Positions 32,228-40,738 are shown, counted from the stretch's first letter. The stretch is DNA of 43,123 bases from Anaerococcus obesiensis ph10 (GCF_000311745.1 NZ_HE978531.1:193428-236550), one strand, 5' to 3'. The notes: generated by a model not told the origin, from the letters alone. A program made the numbers and translations.

Positions 32228-33019
32228 ATGAAGATTATTAAGTCAAATGAAATAAAAAATGATATATTAAAAAATATAAAATATTGCAATAAAAAGAAAA
32301 GCTTATTAATAATATCTCAAAATAATGATTTAGCTGTAAATCAATATAAAAATGCAATTATAAGAAGATGTAATGAATTTAATATTGATTATATTGATAA
32401 AGAATTTAGTAAAGAAGATAATCATTTAGATATAATAAATTATTGTAATAATTTAAAAAATATTGATGGTTTTATAGTTCTCCAACCTCTCTTAGAGTCG
32501 ACAGATTTAGATTATTTAAGAGAAAATATTCCTTTTAATGATTTAGATGGCTTTAAGTATGATTCTTTAGGAAAAATAATGAATAAAAAATTTGAGAATT
32601 TACCACAAACAGTAAAATCTATTATAAAATTTATTAATTATATGAATTTGGACTTGGAGGGAAAGGATATAATAATAGCTAATTCAACTAATATTATTGG
32701 AAAACCATTAGCTATGTATTTAAATTATAAAAAAGCTTCAGTAACACTCTTTAATTCAAAAACAAAAAATCAAAAAGAAAAAATTAAGAATTGTGATATA
32801 TTTATATCTGCAATTGGAAAAGCAAATTTTTATAATAAAGATTATTTTAGAAATGGACAAATAATAATTGATGCAGGAGTAAGTTTTGTAGATGGAAATA
32901 TGTATGGCGATGTTGATTATGAATATATAAAAGATTTAGATATAAAAATTGTTACTTGCAAAAATGGAGTAGGTTCTATTACAACCTTATCGTTATTAGA
33001 GAGTCTTTTATATAGTTGA
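32228..33019 (+). CDS. folD: Divergent FolD (methylene-THF dehydrogenase/cyclohydrolase) family protein
   Basis: A 263-residue protein with the FolD layout. There is a poorly conserved catalytic N-domain with GFIVLQPLLES in place of the usual GxxVQLPLP, and NDLDGF in place of KDVDGF. The NAD(P) domain has ANSTNIIGKPLAMYLN (for GRSxxVGKP), ISAIGKANFY, IDAGVS and NGVGSIT (for GGVGPMT). By eye, the YVxxK catalytic lysine position seems to be isoleucine in QYKNAIIRRCNEF. It may therefore be a shorter, specialised or weakened FolD acting in one-carbon folate metabolism. No ribosome site stronger than AGGA is seen. It follows a terminator directly. Confidence 0.75.
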   Translation: MKIIKSNEIKNDILKNIKYCNKKKSLLIISQNNDLAVNQYKNAIIRRCNEFNIDYIDKEFSKEDNHLDIINYCNNLKNIDGFIVLQPLLESTDLDYLRENIPFNDLDGFKYDSLGKIMNKKFENLPQTVKSIIKFINYMNLDLEGKDIIIANSTNIIGKPLAMYLNYKKASVTLFNSKTKNQKEKIKNCDIFISAIGKANFYNKDYFRNGQIIIDAGVSFVDGNMYGDVDYEYIKDLDIKIVTCKNGVGSITTLSLLESLLYS

Positions 33020-33094
33020 AAAGCATTTATTTTTCTTTATGGTATAATTATAAAGTGATTTAAAATGGCAAAAATTTAATAAAAGGCGAAGTAT

Positions 33095-34297
33095 ATGAAA
33101 AAATTTAAATTAGTAATTTTGGGTACAGATTTAAATGCTTATGGTGTTGCAAGAAGTGCCCATGAGCTTTATGGAATAAAATCTATTTGTATGGGAATAA
33201 AAAATTTAAGAGACACAAGAGATTCTAACATATGTGAAGTACATACAAATGAAAATTTTGAAGACGATAATGTTTTTGTAGAAGAGCTGATAAAATTAAA
33301 GAAAAAATATAAAGATTATGAATTGATTCTGATTTCTTGTTCCGATGGTTATTCATCTTTGCTTGTTAATAATAAAGAAAAATTAAAAGATTATTATCTA
33401 TTTAATTACGTTGATAAATATATGCAAGAGAAATTGGAAAATAAAATTGATTTTTATGAAATTTGCGAAAAATATGGTCTAGATTATCCTGATACAGTTA
33501 TTACAAATGATAACACAGATGAATCAATTAAAAAAATTGAATTAGAATTGTCTTATCCTATAGCATTAAAGGCAAATGATTCAATTGAATTTTATAATAC
33601 TCATTTTGAGGGTAAGAAAAAAGCTTATAAAATTTACAATAATGAAGAATTAGTGAAAATTTTAAATCAAATTTATAATGCTGGATATACTGGAAAAATG
33701 ATAGCACAAGATTTTATTCCAGGAGATAGTTCAGATATGTATGTTTTAAATGCTTATGTAAATACAAGTTCACAAGTAAAAATGATGAGCCTTGGTAAAT
33801 GTTTGTTAGATGAAGTCTTACCTTTAAATATTGGTAATTATAATGCTTTGGTAACAATGGGAGATGACAATATATATAAGCAATATAAGAAATTTTTGGA
33901 AGAAATTTCTTATATTGGTTATGCAAATTTTGATTTAAAATATGATAAGAGAGATGGAAAGTATAAGGTATTTGAAATAAATATAAGACAAGGCAGGTCA
34001 AGTTTTTATATGAATGCAGCCAATAATAATTTTATTAAATATCTTGTAGATGATTTAATTTTTAATAAAGATGAACCATGCTATTATGAATATGAAAATG
34101 GATTATGGTTGTATGTTGATCCATCAGTTTTGAAAAAATATGTTAATAGAAAAGATAAAGACTTGGCTTTAAAAATGTTAAAAAAAGGCTATGTTTTTAC
34201 AACTTGGTATGAGAATGACAAAAATTTTAAGAGATTCCTTAATTATATGAGAAGAAGATTTTCAACTATTAAATACTATAAAAAATTTTCTAATTAA
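33095..34297 (+). CDS. ATP-grasp carboxylate-amine ligase (D-aspartate ligase-like, COG3919 type)
   Basis: A 400-residue ATP-grasp enzyme. The N-domain VILGTDLNAYGVARSAHELY contains a glycine-rich nucleotide turn. The central domain YPIALKAND (ATP lysine), IAQDFIPGDSSDMYVLNAYV (hinge and ATP contacts) and the C-terminal KVFEINIRQGRSSFYMNAAN (metal acids and substrate arginine) are in standard order. The layout resembles AslFm-type ligases that attach a D-amino acid to the stem-peptide diamino acid in peptidoglycan. Position near a wall hydrolase fits that idea, but the substrate is inference. A TATAAT box at 33043 precedes it; RBS GGCGAAG is weak. Confidence 0.7.
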   Translation: MKKFKLVILGTDLNAYGVARSAHELYGIKSICMGIKNLRDTRDSNICEVHTNENFEDDNVFVEELIKLKKKYKDYELILISCSDGYSSLLVNNKEKLKDYYLFNYVDKYMQEKLENKIDFYEICEKYGLDYPDTVITNDNTDESIKKIELELSYPIALKANDSIEFYNTHFEGKKKAYKIYNNEELVKILNQIYNAGYTGKMIAQDFIPGDSSDMYVLNAYVNTSSQVKMMSLGKCLLDEVLPLNIGNYNALVTMGDDNIYKQYKKFLEEISYIGYANFDLKYDKRDGKYKVFEINIRQGRSSFYMNAANNNFIKYLVDDLIFNKDEPCYYEYENGLWLYVDPSVLKKYVNRKDKDLALKMLKKGYVFTTWYENDKNFKRFLNYMRRRFSTIKYYKKFSN

Positions 34298-34406
34298 ATA
34301 AATTGCATAGGATTTTAATGTAGGTATGCATAATTTTATTTTAAATTTTTAGATTAAGAGTATAAAATAATTTTTTGTAATTAGATAATTGTAAATTTAT
34401 TTTTAA

Positions 34407-34440
34407 AGGCAAATTCAATTTTGAGTTTGCTTTTTTATTT
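34407..34440 (+). terminator. Intrinsic terminator after the ATP-grasp gene
   Basis: GGCAAATTCAA pairs with TTGAGTTTGC (one mismatch), followed by six T. Confidence 0.8.
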
Positions 34441-34444
34441 TAGA

Positions 34445-34477
34445 TAAAAAATAGCTAGATTTCTCTAGCTATTTTTG
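34445..34477 (-). terminator. Intrinsic terminator of tpx
   Basis: AAAAATAGCTAGA pairs with TCTAGCTATTTTT. Tails of A and T stand on both sides, so it may act in both directions between convergent genes. Confidence 0.85.
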
Positions 34478-34497
34478 TGATTTTAAAGATTTTATTT

Positions 34498-35010
34498 TTA
34501 TACTAATTTTTTTGCGGCTTCTAGGGCAGCTTTATAATCAGGCAATTCTGTGTTTTGTTCTAGGTATTCTACGTGAACTAATTTGTTTTCTTTATCTACA
34601 ACGAAAACTGCTCTGTTTTGTAGTTTTAATTCTTTGATTAGTGTTGCGTATTTGTCTGCAAAATCTAAGAAATTGTAATCTGATACTGTTTTTACTTGAT
34701 CTATTCCTTTTGCTGAGCAAAATCTTGCTTGGGCAAATGGAAGGTCGTTTGATATTGTTACGATTGAAACATCTGGGCTTATATCAGCTGCAGCCTTGTT
34801 GAATTTTGTTGTTTGTATTTCGCAAACTGATGTATCAAGTGATGGTACTACTGATATAATTTTTATTTTTCCTTCTTCTTCTTTATAAAAATCATATTCT
34901 GACAAGTCGTTATTTATTGCCTTAAAGTTTGGAGCGCTATCTCCTACTTTTAGTTCTTCGCCTATTACTGTGATTTCTTCTTCACCGAATTTTTTCTTTC
35001 TTTCTGTCAT
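34498..35010 (-). CDS. tpx: Thiol peroxidase (2-Cys peroxiredoxin Tpx)
   Basis: A 170-residue peroxiredoxin. VVPSLDTSVCEIQTTKFN contains the peroxidatic cysteine in the Tpx-type context (P-S-x-D-T-x-V-C), and LPFAQARFCSAKGI carries the resolving cysteine. LQNRAVFVVDKENKLVHVEY follows near the C-terminus. It reduces hydrogen and alkyl peroxides with thioredoxin as reductant, and is the only clear oxidative-defence gene in the window, useful to an anaerobe. RBS AGGAGGT. Monocistronic on the minus strand, with a divergent promoter region shared with rplY. Confidence 0.96.
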   Translation of the reverse strand: MTERKKKFGEEEITVIGEELKVGDSAPNFKAINNDLSEYDFYKEEEGKIKIISVVPSLDTSVCEIQTTKFNKAAADISPDVSIVTISNDLPFAQARFCSAKGIDQVKTVSDYNFLDFADKYATLIKELKLQNRAVFVVDKENKLVHVEYLEQNTELPDYKAALEAAKKLV

Positions 35011-35099
35011 TTATACCTCCTAAAATGTATAATTGTTTCTATATTAATATACCCATTTTTTTTATTTTGTAGGAGAAATTTTAAATAATTAGATTATTA

Positions 35100-35128
35100 T
35101 TGTCAAATGCTTTTAAATAAGGTATAAT
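35100..35128 (+). promoter_or_regulatory. Promoter of rplY
   Basis: TTGTCA at 35100-35105, a 17-base spacer and TATAAT at 35123-35128. Confidence 0.85.
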
Positions 35129-35164
35129 TAATCAGTATGAAAGTTAGAAAATAAGGAGGAAGCA

Positions 35165-35812
35165 ATGGCAGATATAGTTTTAAATTCAGAAAAAAGAGAA
35201 GCTGTCGGAAAAAATAAAGTTAATAAACTTAGACAACAAGCTATTGTACCAGGTGTTGTATATGCTAAAGATAAAGAAAATATAAATGTACAATTTACTT
35301 CTAGAGATTTTGAAAAAGTATTGTCTCAAGCAGGTACAACTACAATTATTGACTTAGATATTGACGGAGAAAAGGTACCGGTACTTATTAAAGATTATCA
35401 AATGCACCCATTTAAATCTCAATTTTTCCATGTAGATTTCCAAGCAATCAATGCTAAGGAAGCTATCAGAGTTTCTGTTCCAGTTTACTTAAATGGAAGA
35501 GATGACATTAGGGTTGAACCTTCTGTATTGGTTCAAAATATTGATACAGTTGAAGTTGAATGTTTACCAATGTATATTCCACAATATGCAGAATTGGAAG
35601 TTACTGATATGCAAATTGGGGATTCATTCACAGTAGCTGATTTTGATATTGCAAAAGATGAAAATATCAATATTTTACTTGAAGCTGATGAAGTTGTTTG
35701 TTCACTTCAAGAACCTCAAGAAGAAGTTGTTGTTGATGAAGATAGCGAAGGCGAATCAGCAGCTGACGTACCAACTGTTAATGAAACTGAAGAAAAAGAA
35801 GACGAAGAATAA
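35165..35812 (+). CDS. rplY: 50S ribosomal protein L25 / general stress protein Ctc
   Basis: A 215-residue long-form bL25. The N-terminal 5S rRNA-binding domain reads REAVGKNKVNKLRQQAIVPG followed by VVYAKD, and YQMHPFKSQFFHVDFQAI. The C-terminal TL5/Ctc domain follows (EAIRVSVPVYLNGRDDIRVE), ending in an acidic tail. Ctc-type proteins bind the 5S rRNA region of the large subunit and are stress-linked in Bacillus. RBS AAGGAGGA with a good promoter. Monocistronic with a terminator just after the stop. Confidence 0.95.
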   Translation: MADIVLNSEKREAVGKNKVNKLRQQAIVPGVVYAKDKENINVQFTSRDFEKVLSQAGTTTIIDLDIDGEKVPVLIKDYQMHPFKSQFFHVDFQAINAKEAIRVSVPVYLNGRDDIRVEPSVLVQNIDTVEVECLPMYIPQYAELEVTDMQIGDSFTVADFDIAKDENINILLEADEVVCSLQEPQEEVVVDEDSEGESAADVPTVNETEEKEDEE

Positions 35813-35824
35813 GTCTAAGAAACA

Positions 35825-35848
35825 AAGACCTTTACTGGTCTTTTTTTT
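35825..35848 (+). terminator. Intrinsic terminator of rplY
   Basis: AAAGACC pairs with GGTCTTT around a short loop, followed by T8. Confidence 0.9.
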
Positions 35849-35993
35849 GCAAAAAATTATTTTTGATTTTAAATTTTTCTATTAGAATTTTTTAAAAAAT
35901 TTAAAATTTTTTTACGAATTTTGTTTTTAAATTTATAAAATTTTTTTAATCAAGGAATGTTTTATAAAACTATTAAATGTTTGAAGTATTTGA

Positions 35994-35999
35994 TATAAT
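35994..35999 (+). promoter_or_regulatory. -10 box abutting the tmk start codon
   Basis: TATAAT ends six bases before the tmk ATG. Initiation about seven bases downstream would fall at or next to the ATG, giving a leaderless mRNA. No Shine-Dalgarno is present and no clear -35 was found. Confidence 0.55.
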
Positions 36000-36005
36000 A
36001 ATATT

Positions 36006-36635
36006 ATGAATGGATTATTAATTGTATTTGAAGGTCCTGATGGTTCTGGAAAAACTACTGTCTTGGAAAAAGTTTATAATAAGCTTTTGGAAGATGGGTA
36101 TGATATATATAAGTTTAGGGAACCTGGTGGAACTGATATTTCAGAAAAAATTAGAGAAATTATTTTGGATAATGAAAATATAGAAATGAATCCAAGGTGT
36201 GAGGCCTTGTTGTATGCAGCAAGTAGGGCTCAATTGGTAGGGGAGAAGCTTAGACCTTTGTTGGAGAAGGGTTCTATAATTCTTTGTGATAGATTTGTTC
36301 TTAGCTCTATGCTTTATCAAGGAATTGGAAGAGGTCTTGGTGTAGACGAAGTTAAAAATATTAATGATTTTGCCATTGGAGAAATTAGGGCGGATTTAAC
36401 TTTGTTTTTGAATATTGATTATAAAACTGCCATTGATAGAAAAAGGAAAAATTTCATTTCTGATCGTTTGGAAAATGAAGATGATTCTTTTCACAAAAAA
36501 ACTTATGATGGCTATATAGAATTATCCAAAAGATTTAAGGATGAAATTATTTCAATTGATGCTAACAAAAGTATAGATACGGTTGTAGATAATTGTTTGG
36601 CTACTATAAAAACATATTTAAAGGAGAAAAAATGA
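36006..36635 (+). CDS. tmk: Thymidylate kinase
   Basis: A 209-residue kinase that makes dTDP from dTMP. FEGPDGSGKTTVLEKVYNKL is the P-loop, REPGGTDISEKIREIILDNE the substrate loop, and DRFVLSSMLYQGIGRGLG carries the DR[YF]xxS motif. The lid sequence NFISDRLENED follows. It heads the tmk-darA-holB-ricT operon known from Firmicutes. The stop overlaps the darA start (ATGA). Unlike nearly all genes here, it lacks a ribosome site, and a -10 box lies right before the ATG. Confidence 0.95.
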   Translation: MNGLLIVFEGPDGSGKTTVLEKVYNKLLEDGYDIYKFREPGGTDISEKIREIILDNENIEMNPRCEALLYAASRAQLVGEKLRPLLEKGSIILCDRFVLSSMLYQGIGRGLGVDEVKNINDFAIGEIRADLTLFLNIDYKTAIDRKRKNFISDRLENEDDSFHKKTYDGYIELSKRFKDEIISIDANKSIDTVVDNCLATIKTYLKEKK

Positions 36636-36961
36636 AACTTTTAATAGCTATAGTTCAAGATGCGGATGCAAATTTTTTGATGGATTCTTTGACAGACAAA
36701 AGATATAGGGTAACAAAGCTTGCAACAACTGGTGGGTTTTTGAGAGAAGGAAATACTACTCTTCTTATTGGTATTGAAGAGGAAAATCTTGATGAAGTAA
36801 AACAAATTATTGAAGATAATTGTAAAAAAAGAACAACTCAATCATCAGTAATTAATCCGACAGCAGATTCTCCACTTTTGGCAACAAGCGCACCAGTTGA
36901 TGTGAATGTTGGTGGAGCTACTGTATTTATTTTGGATGTTGACCAATATATAAGAATCTGA
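36632..36961 (+). CDS. darA: PII-like cyclic-di-AMP receptor DarA
   Basis: A 109-residue PII-like protein (YaaQ/DarA). MKLLIAIVQDADANFLMDSL starts the ferredoxin-like fold, then YRVTKLATTGGFLREGNTTL LIG, a long loop, and GGATVFILDVDQYIRI at the end. These match the family positions that bind cyclic-di-AMP. I chose the ATG at 36632 behind AAAGGAG, which makes an ATGA overlap with tmk. The gene order tmk-darA-holB-ricT is the same as in Bacillus. Its output target is not known. Confidence 0.93.
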   Translation: MKLLIAIVQDADANFLMDSLTDKRYRVTKLATTGGFLREGNTTLLIGIEEENLDEVKQIIEDNCKKRTTQSSVINPTADSPLLATSAPVDVNVGGATVFILDVDQYIRI

Positions 36962-36962
36962 A

Positions 36963-37793
36963 ATGATAGAAATTTTAGAAAATCAAATAAAAAATGATAA
37001 ACTTTCCAATGCCTATATCTTTGAATCAAAAAATTCTTCTTATAATCTAGATAAGGCATTGGAATTTTCTAAGAGCGTTTTTAATAATTTTGGTATAAGT
37101 ACCAAGCTTGAAGAAAATCCTGATTTTGAAATAATAAAAAAAGATGACAATGAAAAAAATATAAGCATAAAAACCATTAGACTTTTGATAAAAGATATGT
37201 ATCTTAGGCCTACAAATGGAAAAATTAAAATATATATAATTAAAGATAGCGAAAATTTGAGCATTGAAAGTTCAAATGCTCTTTTAAAAAGCATAGAAGA
37301 GTCAAAAGATTATATAATTTTAATTTTTACAACTAATAATGCTTATAGTCTTTTAAAAACCATAAGATCAAGATGTCAAATCATAAGTTTTAAAAGTCAA
37401 ATAGAAAATGAATTTGTAGATAGGGAAAAACTATCCTATATATTAAGTGAAATAATTTCTGGAAATTTTTCTTTTTATTACAAAAATAAAGATTTCTTTT
37501 CAAAGGCAAAAGATTATAAGGAAGAATTATTTGTAGAAATTTTAAATTTTTTCAATAATTTGATAAAATTAAAATATTACAAGAATAATGCAAAAGAGAA
37601 CAAGAAAGTTTTATTTTACTTTAGAAAAATAGAAAATTTACCTTTTGATTCTATTGATAGGATAATAAGAAAAGCCGAACAAATAACAAAAGGATTTAAA
37701 AATAATGCAAATTTCGACATGGCAGTTGAAAATTTCCTTATTTTTATATATAGAGAGGGGAGAAATATTGAAAGTAGTAGGGATAAGCTTTAA
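36963..37793 (+). CDS. holB: DNA polymerase III delta prime subunit-like clamp-loader protein
   Basis: A 276-residue clamp-loader component. The segment KTIRLLIKDMYLRPTNGKIK followed by IYIIKDSENLSIESSNALLK SIEES corresponds to the RFC-box region of delta prime, and TTNNAYSLLKTIRSRCQIIS to the SRC motif (sensor 1 arginine context). The usual N-terminal P-loop is not seen, as is common in delta prime. The N-terminus is short and the sequence diverges, so the name rests partly on gene order between darA and ricT. It starts one base after darA and overlaps ricT by 26 bases. Confidence 0.88.
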   Translation: MIEILENQIKNDKLSNAYIFESKNSSYNLDKALEFSKSVFNNFGISTKLEENPDFEIIKKDDNEKNISIKTIRLLIKDMYLRPTNGKIKIYIIKDSENLSIESSNALLKSIEESKDYIILIFTTNNAYSLLKTIRSRCQIISFKSQIENEFVDREKLSYILSEIISGNFSFYYKNKDFFSKAKDYKEELFVEILNFFNNLIKLKYYKNNAKENKKVLFYFRKIENLPFDSIDRIIRKAEQITKGFKNNANFDMAVENFLIFIYREGRNIESSRDKL

Positions 37794-38586
37794 AAAAGCA
37801 GGAAAAATATATTATTTTAATCCACTAGATTTTGATTTACACATTGGAGATAAGGTCATAGTTGATTCTAATTCATGTCTTGAAATGGGAATAGTTAAAA
37901 CGCCAATTAAAGAAATAAATAAAAGCGATTTTGACCGTGAACTAAATGAAATTATTAGAAAAGCCAGCAAAGAGGATCTAGTTGAAGAAGAAATAAATAG
38001 AAAAGATGCCCTTGAGGCTGTAGAAATATGCCAAGAAAAGGCAGACAATCTTGGACTTAATCTTCATGCCATTGAAGCAGAATTTACTTTCGATAGAAAA
38101 AAATTACTCATTTATTTTTCATCAAATAATAGAGTGGATTTTAGAAAACTTGTAAAAGAACTTGCATCAATTTATAGAAATAGAATTGAACTTAGACAAA
38201 TCGGAGTAAGAGACCATGCAAAATTGGTTTCAAGTGTAGGAATTTGTGGACAAAAATGTTGTTGTGCAAGATTTTTGAGCGATTTTCAACCCTTATCAAT
38301 AAAAATGGCAAAAGAACAAGATATAACCCTAGATCCAAATAAAATTTCTGGTTTGTGTGGAAGGCTAATGTGCTGTTTATCTTACGAAAATGAAAGCTAC
38401 AAAATAGCAAAAAAATCTATGCCAAAAGTAGGCGAAAAAATTCAAACAGAAGATGGAATTGGCGTTGTTGTAGAAAACAACTATGTAAAAGAAAAATGCA
38501 AAATCAGAGTAAGAATAGAAGAAGATGATACAGAAATCGAAAAATCTTATTGCCCAAAGGATATAAGAAGAATAGTTGACAAATAA
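37768..38586 (+). CDS. ricT: RicT (YaaT), PSP1-domain Fe-S protein
   Basis: A 273-residue PSP1-domain protein. Near the start is VVGISFKKAGKIYYFNP. The core has FSSNNRVDFRKLVKELASIY and the cysteine-rich segments ICGQKCCCARFLSDF and LCGRLMCCLSYENE, which supply Fe-S ligands in the Ric complex. In Bacillus the RicAFT complex supports RNase Y-dependent mRNA processing. I chose a TTG start at 37768: GAGAGGGG lies 7 bases upstream and known members begin at this point. An ATG 63 bases earlier would add holB-overlapping residues without similarity. Confidence 0.92.
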   Translation: MKVVGISFKKAGKIYYFNPLDFDLHIGDKVIVDSNSCLEMGIVKTPIKEINKSDFDRELNEIIRKASKEDLVEEEINRKDALEAVEICQEKADNLGLNLHAIEAEFTFDRKKLLIYFSSNNRVDFRKLVKELASIYRNRIELRQIGVRDHAKLVSSVGICGQKCCCARFLSDFQPLSIKMAKEQDITLDPNKISGLCGRLMCCLSYENESYKIAKKSMPKVGEKIQTEDGIGVVVENNYVKEKCKIRVRIEEDDTEIEKSYCPKDIRRIVDK

Positions 38587-38623
38587 TTGATAAAAATAAG
38601 AAAATCTTGAGATTTACTATCAT

Positions 38624-38652
38624 TTGACATTAGTTAATTTAACTAATATAAT
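38624..38652 (+). promoter_or_regulatory. Consensus promoter of the ferredoxin gene
   Basis: TTGACA at 38624-38629, a 17-base spacer and TATAAT at 38647-38652. A perfect consensus suggests very high expression. Confidence 0.92.
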
Positions 38653-38681
38653 ATTAATATAACAAATTAGGAGGTAAAATT

Positions 38682-38858
38682 ATGGCTTATAGAATAGATG
38701 AAAATACATGTATATCATGTGGATCATGCGAAGGTGAATGTCCAGTTCAAGCAATTGAACAAGGAGACGCAGCTTACGAAATCGACGAAGATGCTTGCAT
38801 CGATTGTGGATCATGTGCAGCTGTATGTCCAGTAGAAGCAATCTCACCAGCAGAATAA
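38682..38858 (+). CDS. 2[4Fe-4S] clostridial-type ferredoxin
   Basis: A 58-residue ferredoxin, MAYRIDENTCISCGSCEGEC and so on. Two CxxCxxCxxxCP clusters are complete: CISCGSCEGECP and CIDCGSCAAVCP, each followed by the A-I segment of the family. It carries low-potential electrons in anaerobic metabolism, for example to or from pyruvate:ferredoxin oxidoreductase or hydrogenase. RBS AGGAGGT, a perfect promoter and its own terminator mark a short, highly expressed single-gene unit. The internal symmetry of the two halves is clear. Confidence 0.97.
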   Translation: MAYRIDENTCISCGSCEGECPVQAIEQGDAAYEIDEDACIDCGSCAAVCPVEAISPAE

Positions 38859-38875
38859 GATATATACATAAAATA

Positions 38876-38902
38876 AGACTCAGTTTTTGCTGAGTCTTTT
38901 AT
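38876..38902 (+). terminator. Intrinsic terminator of the ferredoxin gene
   Basis: AGACTCAG pairs with CTGAGTCT around TTTTTG, followed by T4 and AT-rich sequence. Confidence 0.9.
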
Positions 38903-38950
38903 ATTGCTTAAAATCTTTAAAAATTACAAAATTAATAATTACAAAAAAAA

Positions 38951-38979
38951 TTGACAATTTTTACATTTTTTGCTAATAT
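38951..38979 (+). promoter_or_regulatory. Promoter of uraA
   Basis: TTGACA at 38951-38956, a 17-base spacer and TAATAT at 38974-38979. The leader is short, so no PyrR-type attenuator fits in it. Confidence 0.8.
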
Positions 38980-39006
38980 ATTTTTTGATGTAAACAAGGA
39001 GGCATT

Positions 39007-40272
39007 ATGAAAAATTCTAAAAAAATTTACCACGTAGAAGATAAGTTACCATTTAAATTATTGTTACCACTTTCAATCCAACACACATTCGCAATGTTTG
39101 GAGCTAGTGTCTTAGTCCCTATTTTATTTAAAATAAATCCAGGAATAGTACTTTTTATGAATGGTATCGGAACATTATTATTTATATTAATTACCAAAAA
39201 GAAAGCACCTGCTTATTTGGGATCATCATTTGCATTTTTAGCACCAGGAACAGCTATTATTGCAAGTCAAGGATTTCAATATGCGCAAGGTGCTTTTATT
39301 GTGGTTGGAACTCTAGGATGTTTTTTGGCATATATAATTTATAAATTTGGAATAGGATGGATAGATGTAGTATTGCCACCAGCAGCCATGGGTTCAGTCG
39401 TTGCCCTAATAGGCTTTGAGCTTGCAGGAAATACAGTAACAGGCGGTTCAATCGGAGCAAACTTGATGACAGATACTGCAAATTATAAAGATTTTATAAT
39501 ATTTGGAATTACACTTTTTACAGCCATAATCGGTTCAGTATCATTCAAAGGATTTTTATCAACAATTCCAATCCTAATAGCAATAGTAGTAGGATATATT
39601 TGTTCAGTTTTCTTTGGAATGGTAGATTTTACACCAGTATTAGAAGCAAAATTATTTACCCTACCAAACTTTTCAGCACCAAAATTTTCGATAGAAGCAA
39701 TTTTATCAATGCTACCAGTAATATTAGTAATAACAAGCGAACACATCTCCCACCAAGTTGTAACAAGTAATATTATAGGAAGAAATTTATTAGAAGATCC
39801 AGGACTACACAGGTCAATATTTGCAGATAACTTCTCATCAGCCCTTTCAGGATTAGTTGGAGGAGTTCCAACAACAACTTATGGAGAAAATATAGGAGTT
39901 ATGGCAATAACAGGAGTATATTCAGTCCAAGTAATAGGAGCAGCAGCAATTATTTCAATATTAATGGCATTTGTAGGACCATTAGCAGCATTAATCCAAA
40001 CAATACCAGGAGATGTAATAGGAGGAGTAACCTTCTTGTTATACGGAATGATAGGAACAAGCGGAATAAGATTATTAGTAGACCAAAAAGTAGATTATTC
40101 AAAATCAATAAATTTAATCCTAACATCAACAATATTTATAGCAGGACTTTCAGGATTATCAATAAAATTTGGCTCAATCCAATTACAAGGCATGGTACTA
40201 GCATCAGTAGTAGCAGTCCTCTTATCAGCTTTTATGACCTTGCTTAGAAAATTAAATTTAATAAATCAATAA
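39007..40272 (+). CDS. uraA: Uracil permease (NCS2 family)
   Basis: A 421-residue transporter of about 14 helices. LLPLSIQHTFAMFGASVLVP is the family start. GSSFAFLAP, the first substrate-site block TSEHISHQVVTSNIIGRNLL with the uracil-binding glutamate, and the second block GGVPTTTYGENIGVMAITGV are those of UraA/PyrP rather than xanthine permeases. It imports uracil with H+. RBS AAGGAGG. Monocistronic with a promoter and a terminator. Late codons become strikingly CC- and A-rich (many CCA, ATA, GCA), unlike the T-rich codon use of many neighbours; the cause is unknown. Confidence 0.93.
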   Translation: MKNSKKIYHVEDKLPFKLLLPLSIQHTFAMFGASVLVPILFKINPGIVLFMNGIGTLLFILITKKKAPAYLGSSFAFLAPGTAIIASQGFQYAQGAFIVVGTLGCFLAYIIYKFGIGWIDVVLPPAAMGSVVALIGFELAGNTVTGGSIGANLMTDTANYKDFIIFGITLFTAIIGSVSFKGFLSTIPILIAIVVGYICSVFFGMVDFTPVLEAKLFTLPNFSAPKFSIEAILSMLPVILVITSEHISHQVVTSNIIGRNLLEDPGLHRSIFADNFSSALSGLVGGVPTTTYGENIGVMAITGVYSVQVIGAAAIISILMAFVGPLAALIQTIPGDVIGGVTFLLYGMIGTSGIRLLVDQKVDYSKSINLILTSTIFIAGLSGLSIKFGSIQLQGMVLASVVAVLLSAFMTLLRKLNLINQ

Positions 40273-40279
40273 AAATAAA

Positions 40280-40312
40280 AATCAAGCTGTAAATTTATGG
40301 CTTGATTTTTTA
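40280..40312 (+). terminator. Intrinsic terminator of uraA
   Basis: AAATCAAGC pairs with GCTTGATTT around an AT loop, followed by T. Confidence 0.88.
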
Positions 40313-40485
40313 TATATTTGGATTTAAATAATTTATAAAATAAACTAAGAAGAAAAAAATAATAAATTGAGTTTATTTATAAATAAAATTCTAATATTAA
40401 TTAAAAACATATTATAAATAAGTTTTAAGAATTTTAAAACTTATTAAGAGATTCTAAAGGATAGTTAGGAGAAAGAGGAATAAGA

Positions 40486-40734
40486 ATGTTAATGTTAAAA
40501 AATATTAAAAAAATAAATAATTGGATATGTGCTGATTATTATCCAGAAGATTGGAATGAGTTTGGTAAGGTATCAGTAAATTGTGCGGATTTAGCTGATT
40601 ATAAAATAAAATTAAGCCCTACAGATGAAAAAGAATACGGCGGTTATCCATATGCTACGGAAGCTTTAAATGCATTGAGAGATATGATTAAAGGAAAAAA
40701 AGAAATAAAAGATTGCAAAATAATGTGGTATTAA
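40486..40734 (+). CDS. Small hypothetical protein, possible immunity-type protein
   Basis: An 82-residue soluble, acidic protein that I do not recognise. It reads NNWICADYYPEDWNEFGKVS and EKEYGGYPYATEALNALRDM and ends in KIMWY. It has no membrane segment or signal peptide. RBS AGAGG upstream and normal codon use suggest a real gene. It lies directly before a decayed phage-head/toxin fragment, and small acidic proteins in such places are often immunity proteins. That role is inference from context only. A long hairpin follows its stop. Confidence 0.6.
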   Translation: MLMLKNIKKINNWICADYYPEDWNEFGKVSVNCADLADYKIKLSPTDEKEYGGYPYATEALNALRDMIKGKKEIKDCKIMWY

Positions 40735-40738
40735 AAGT

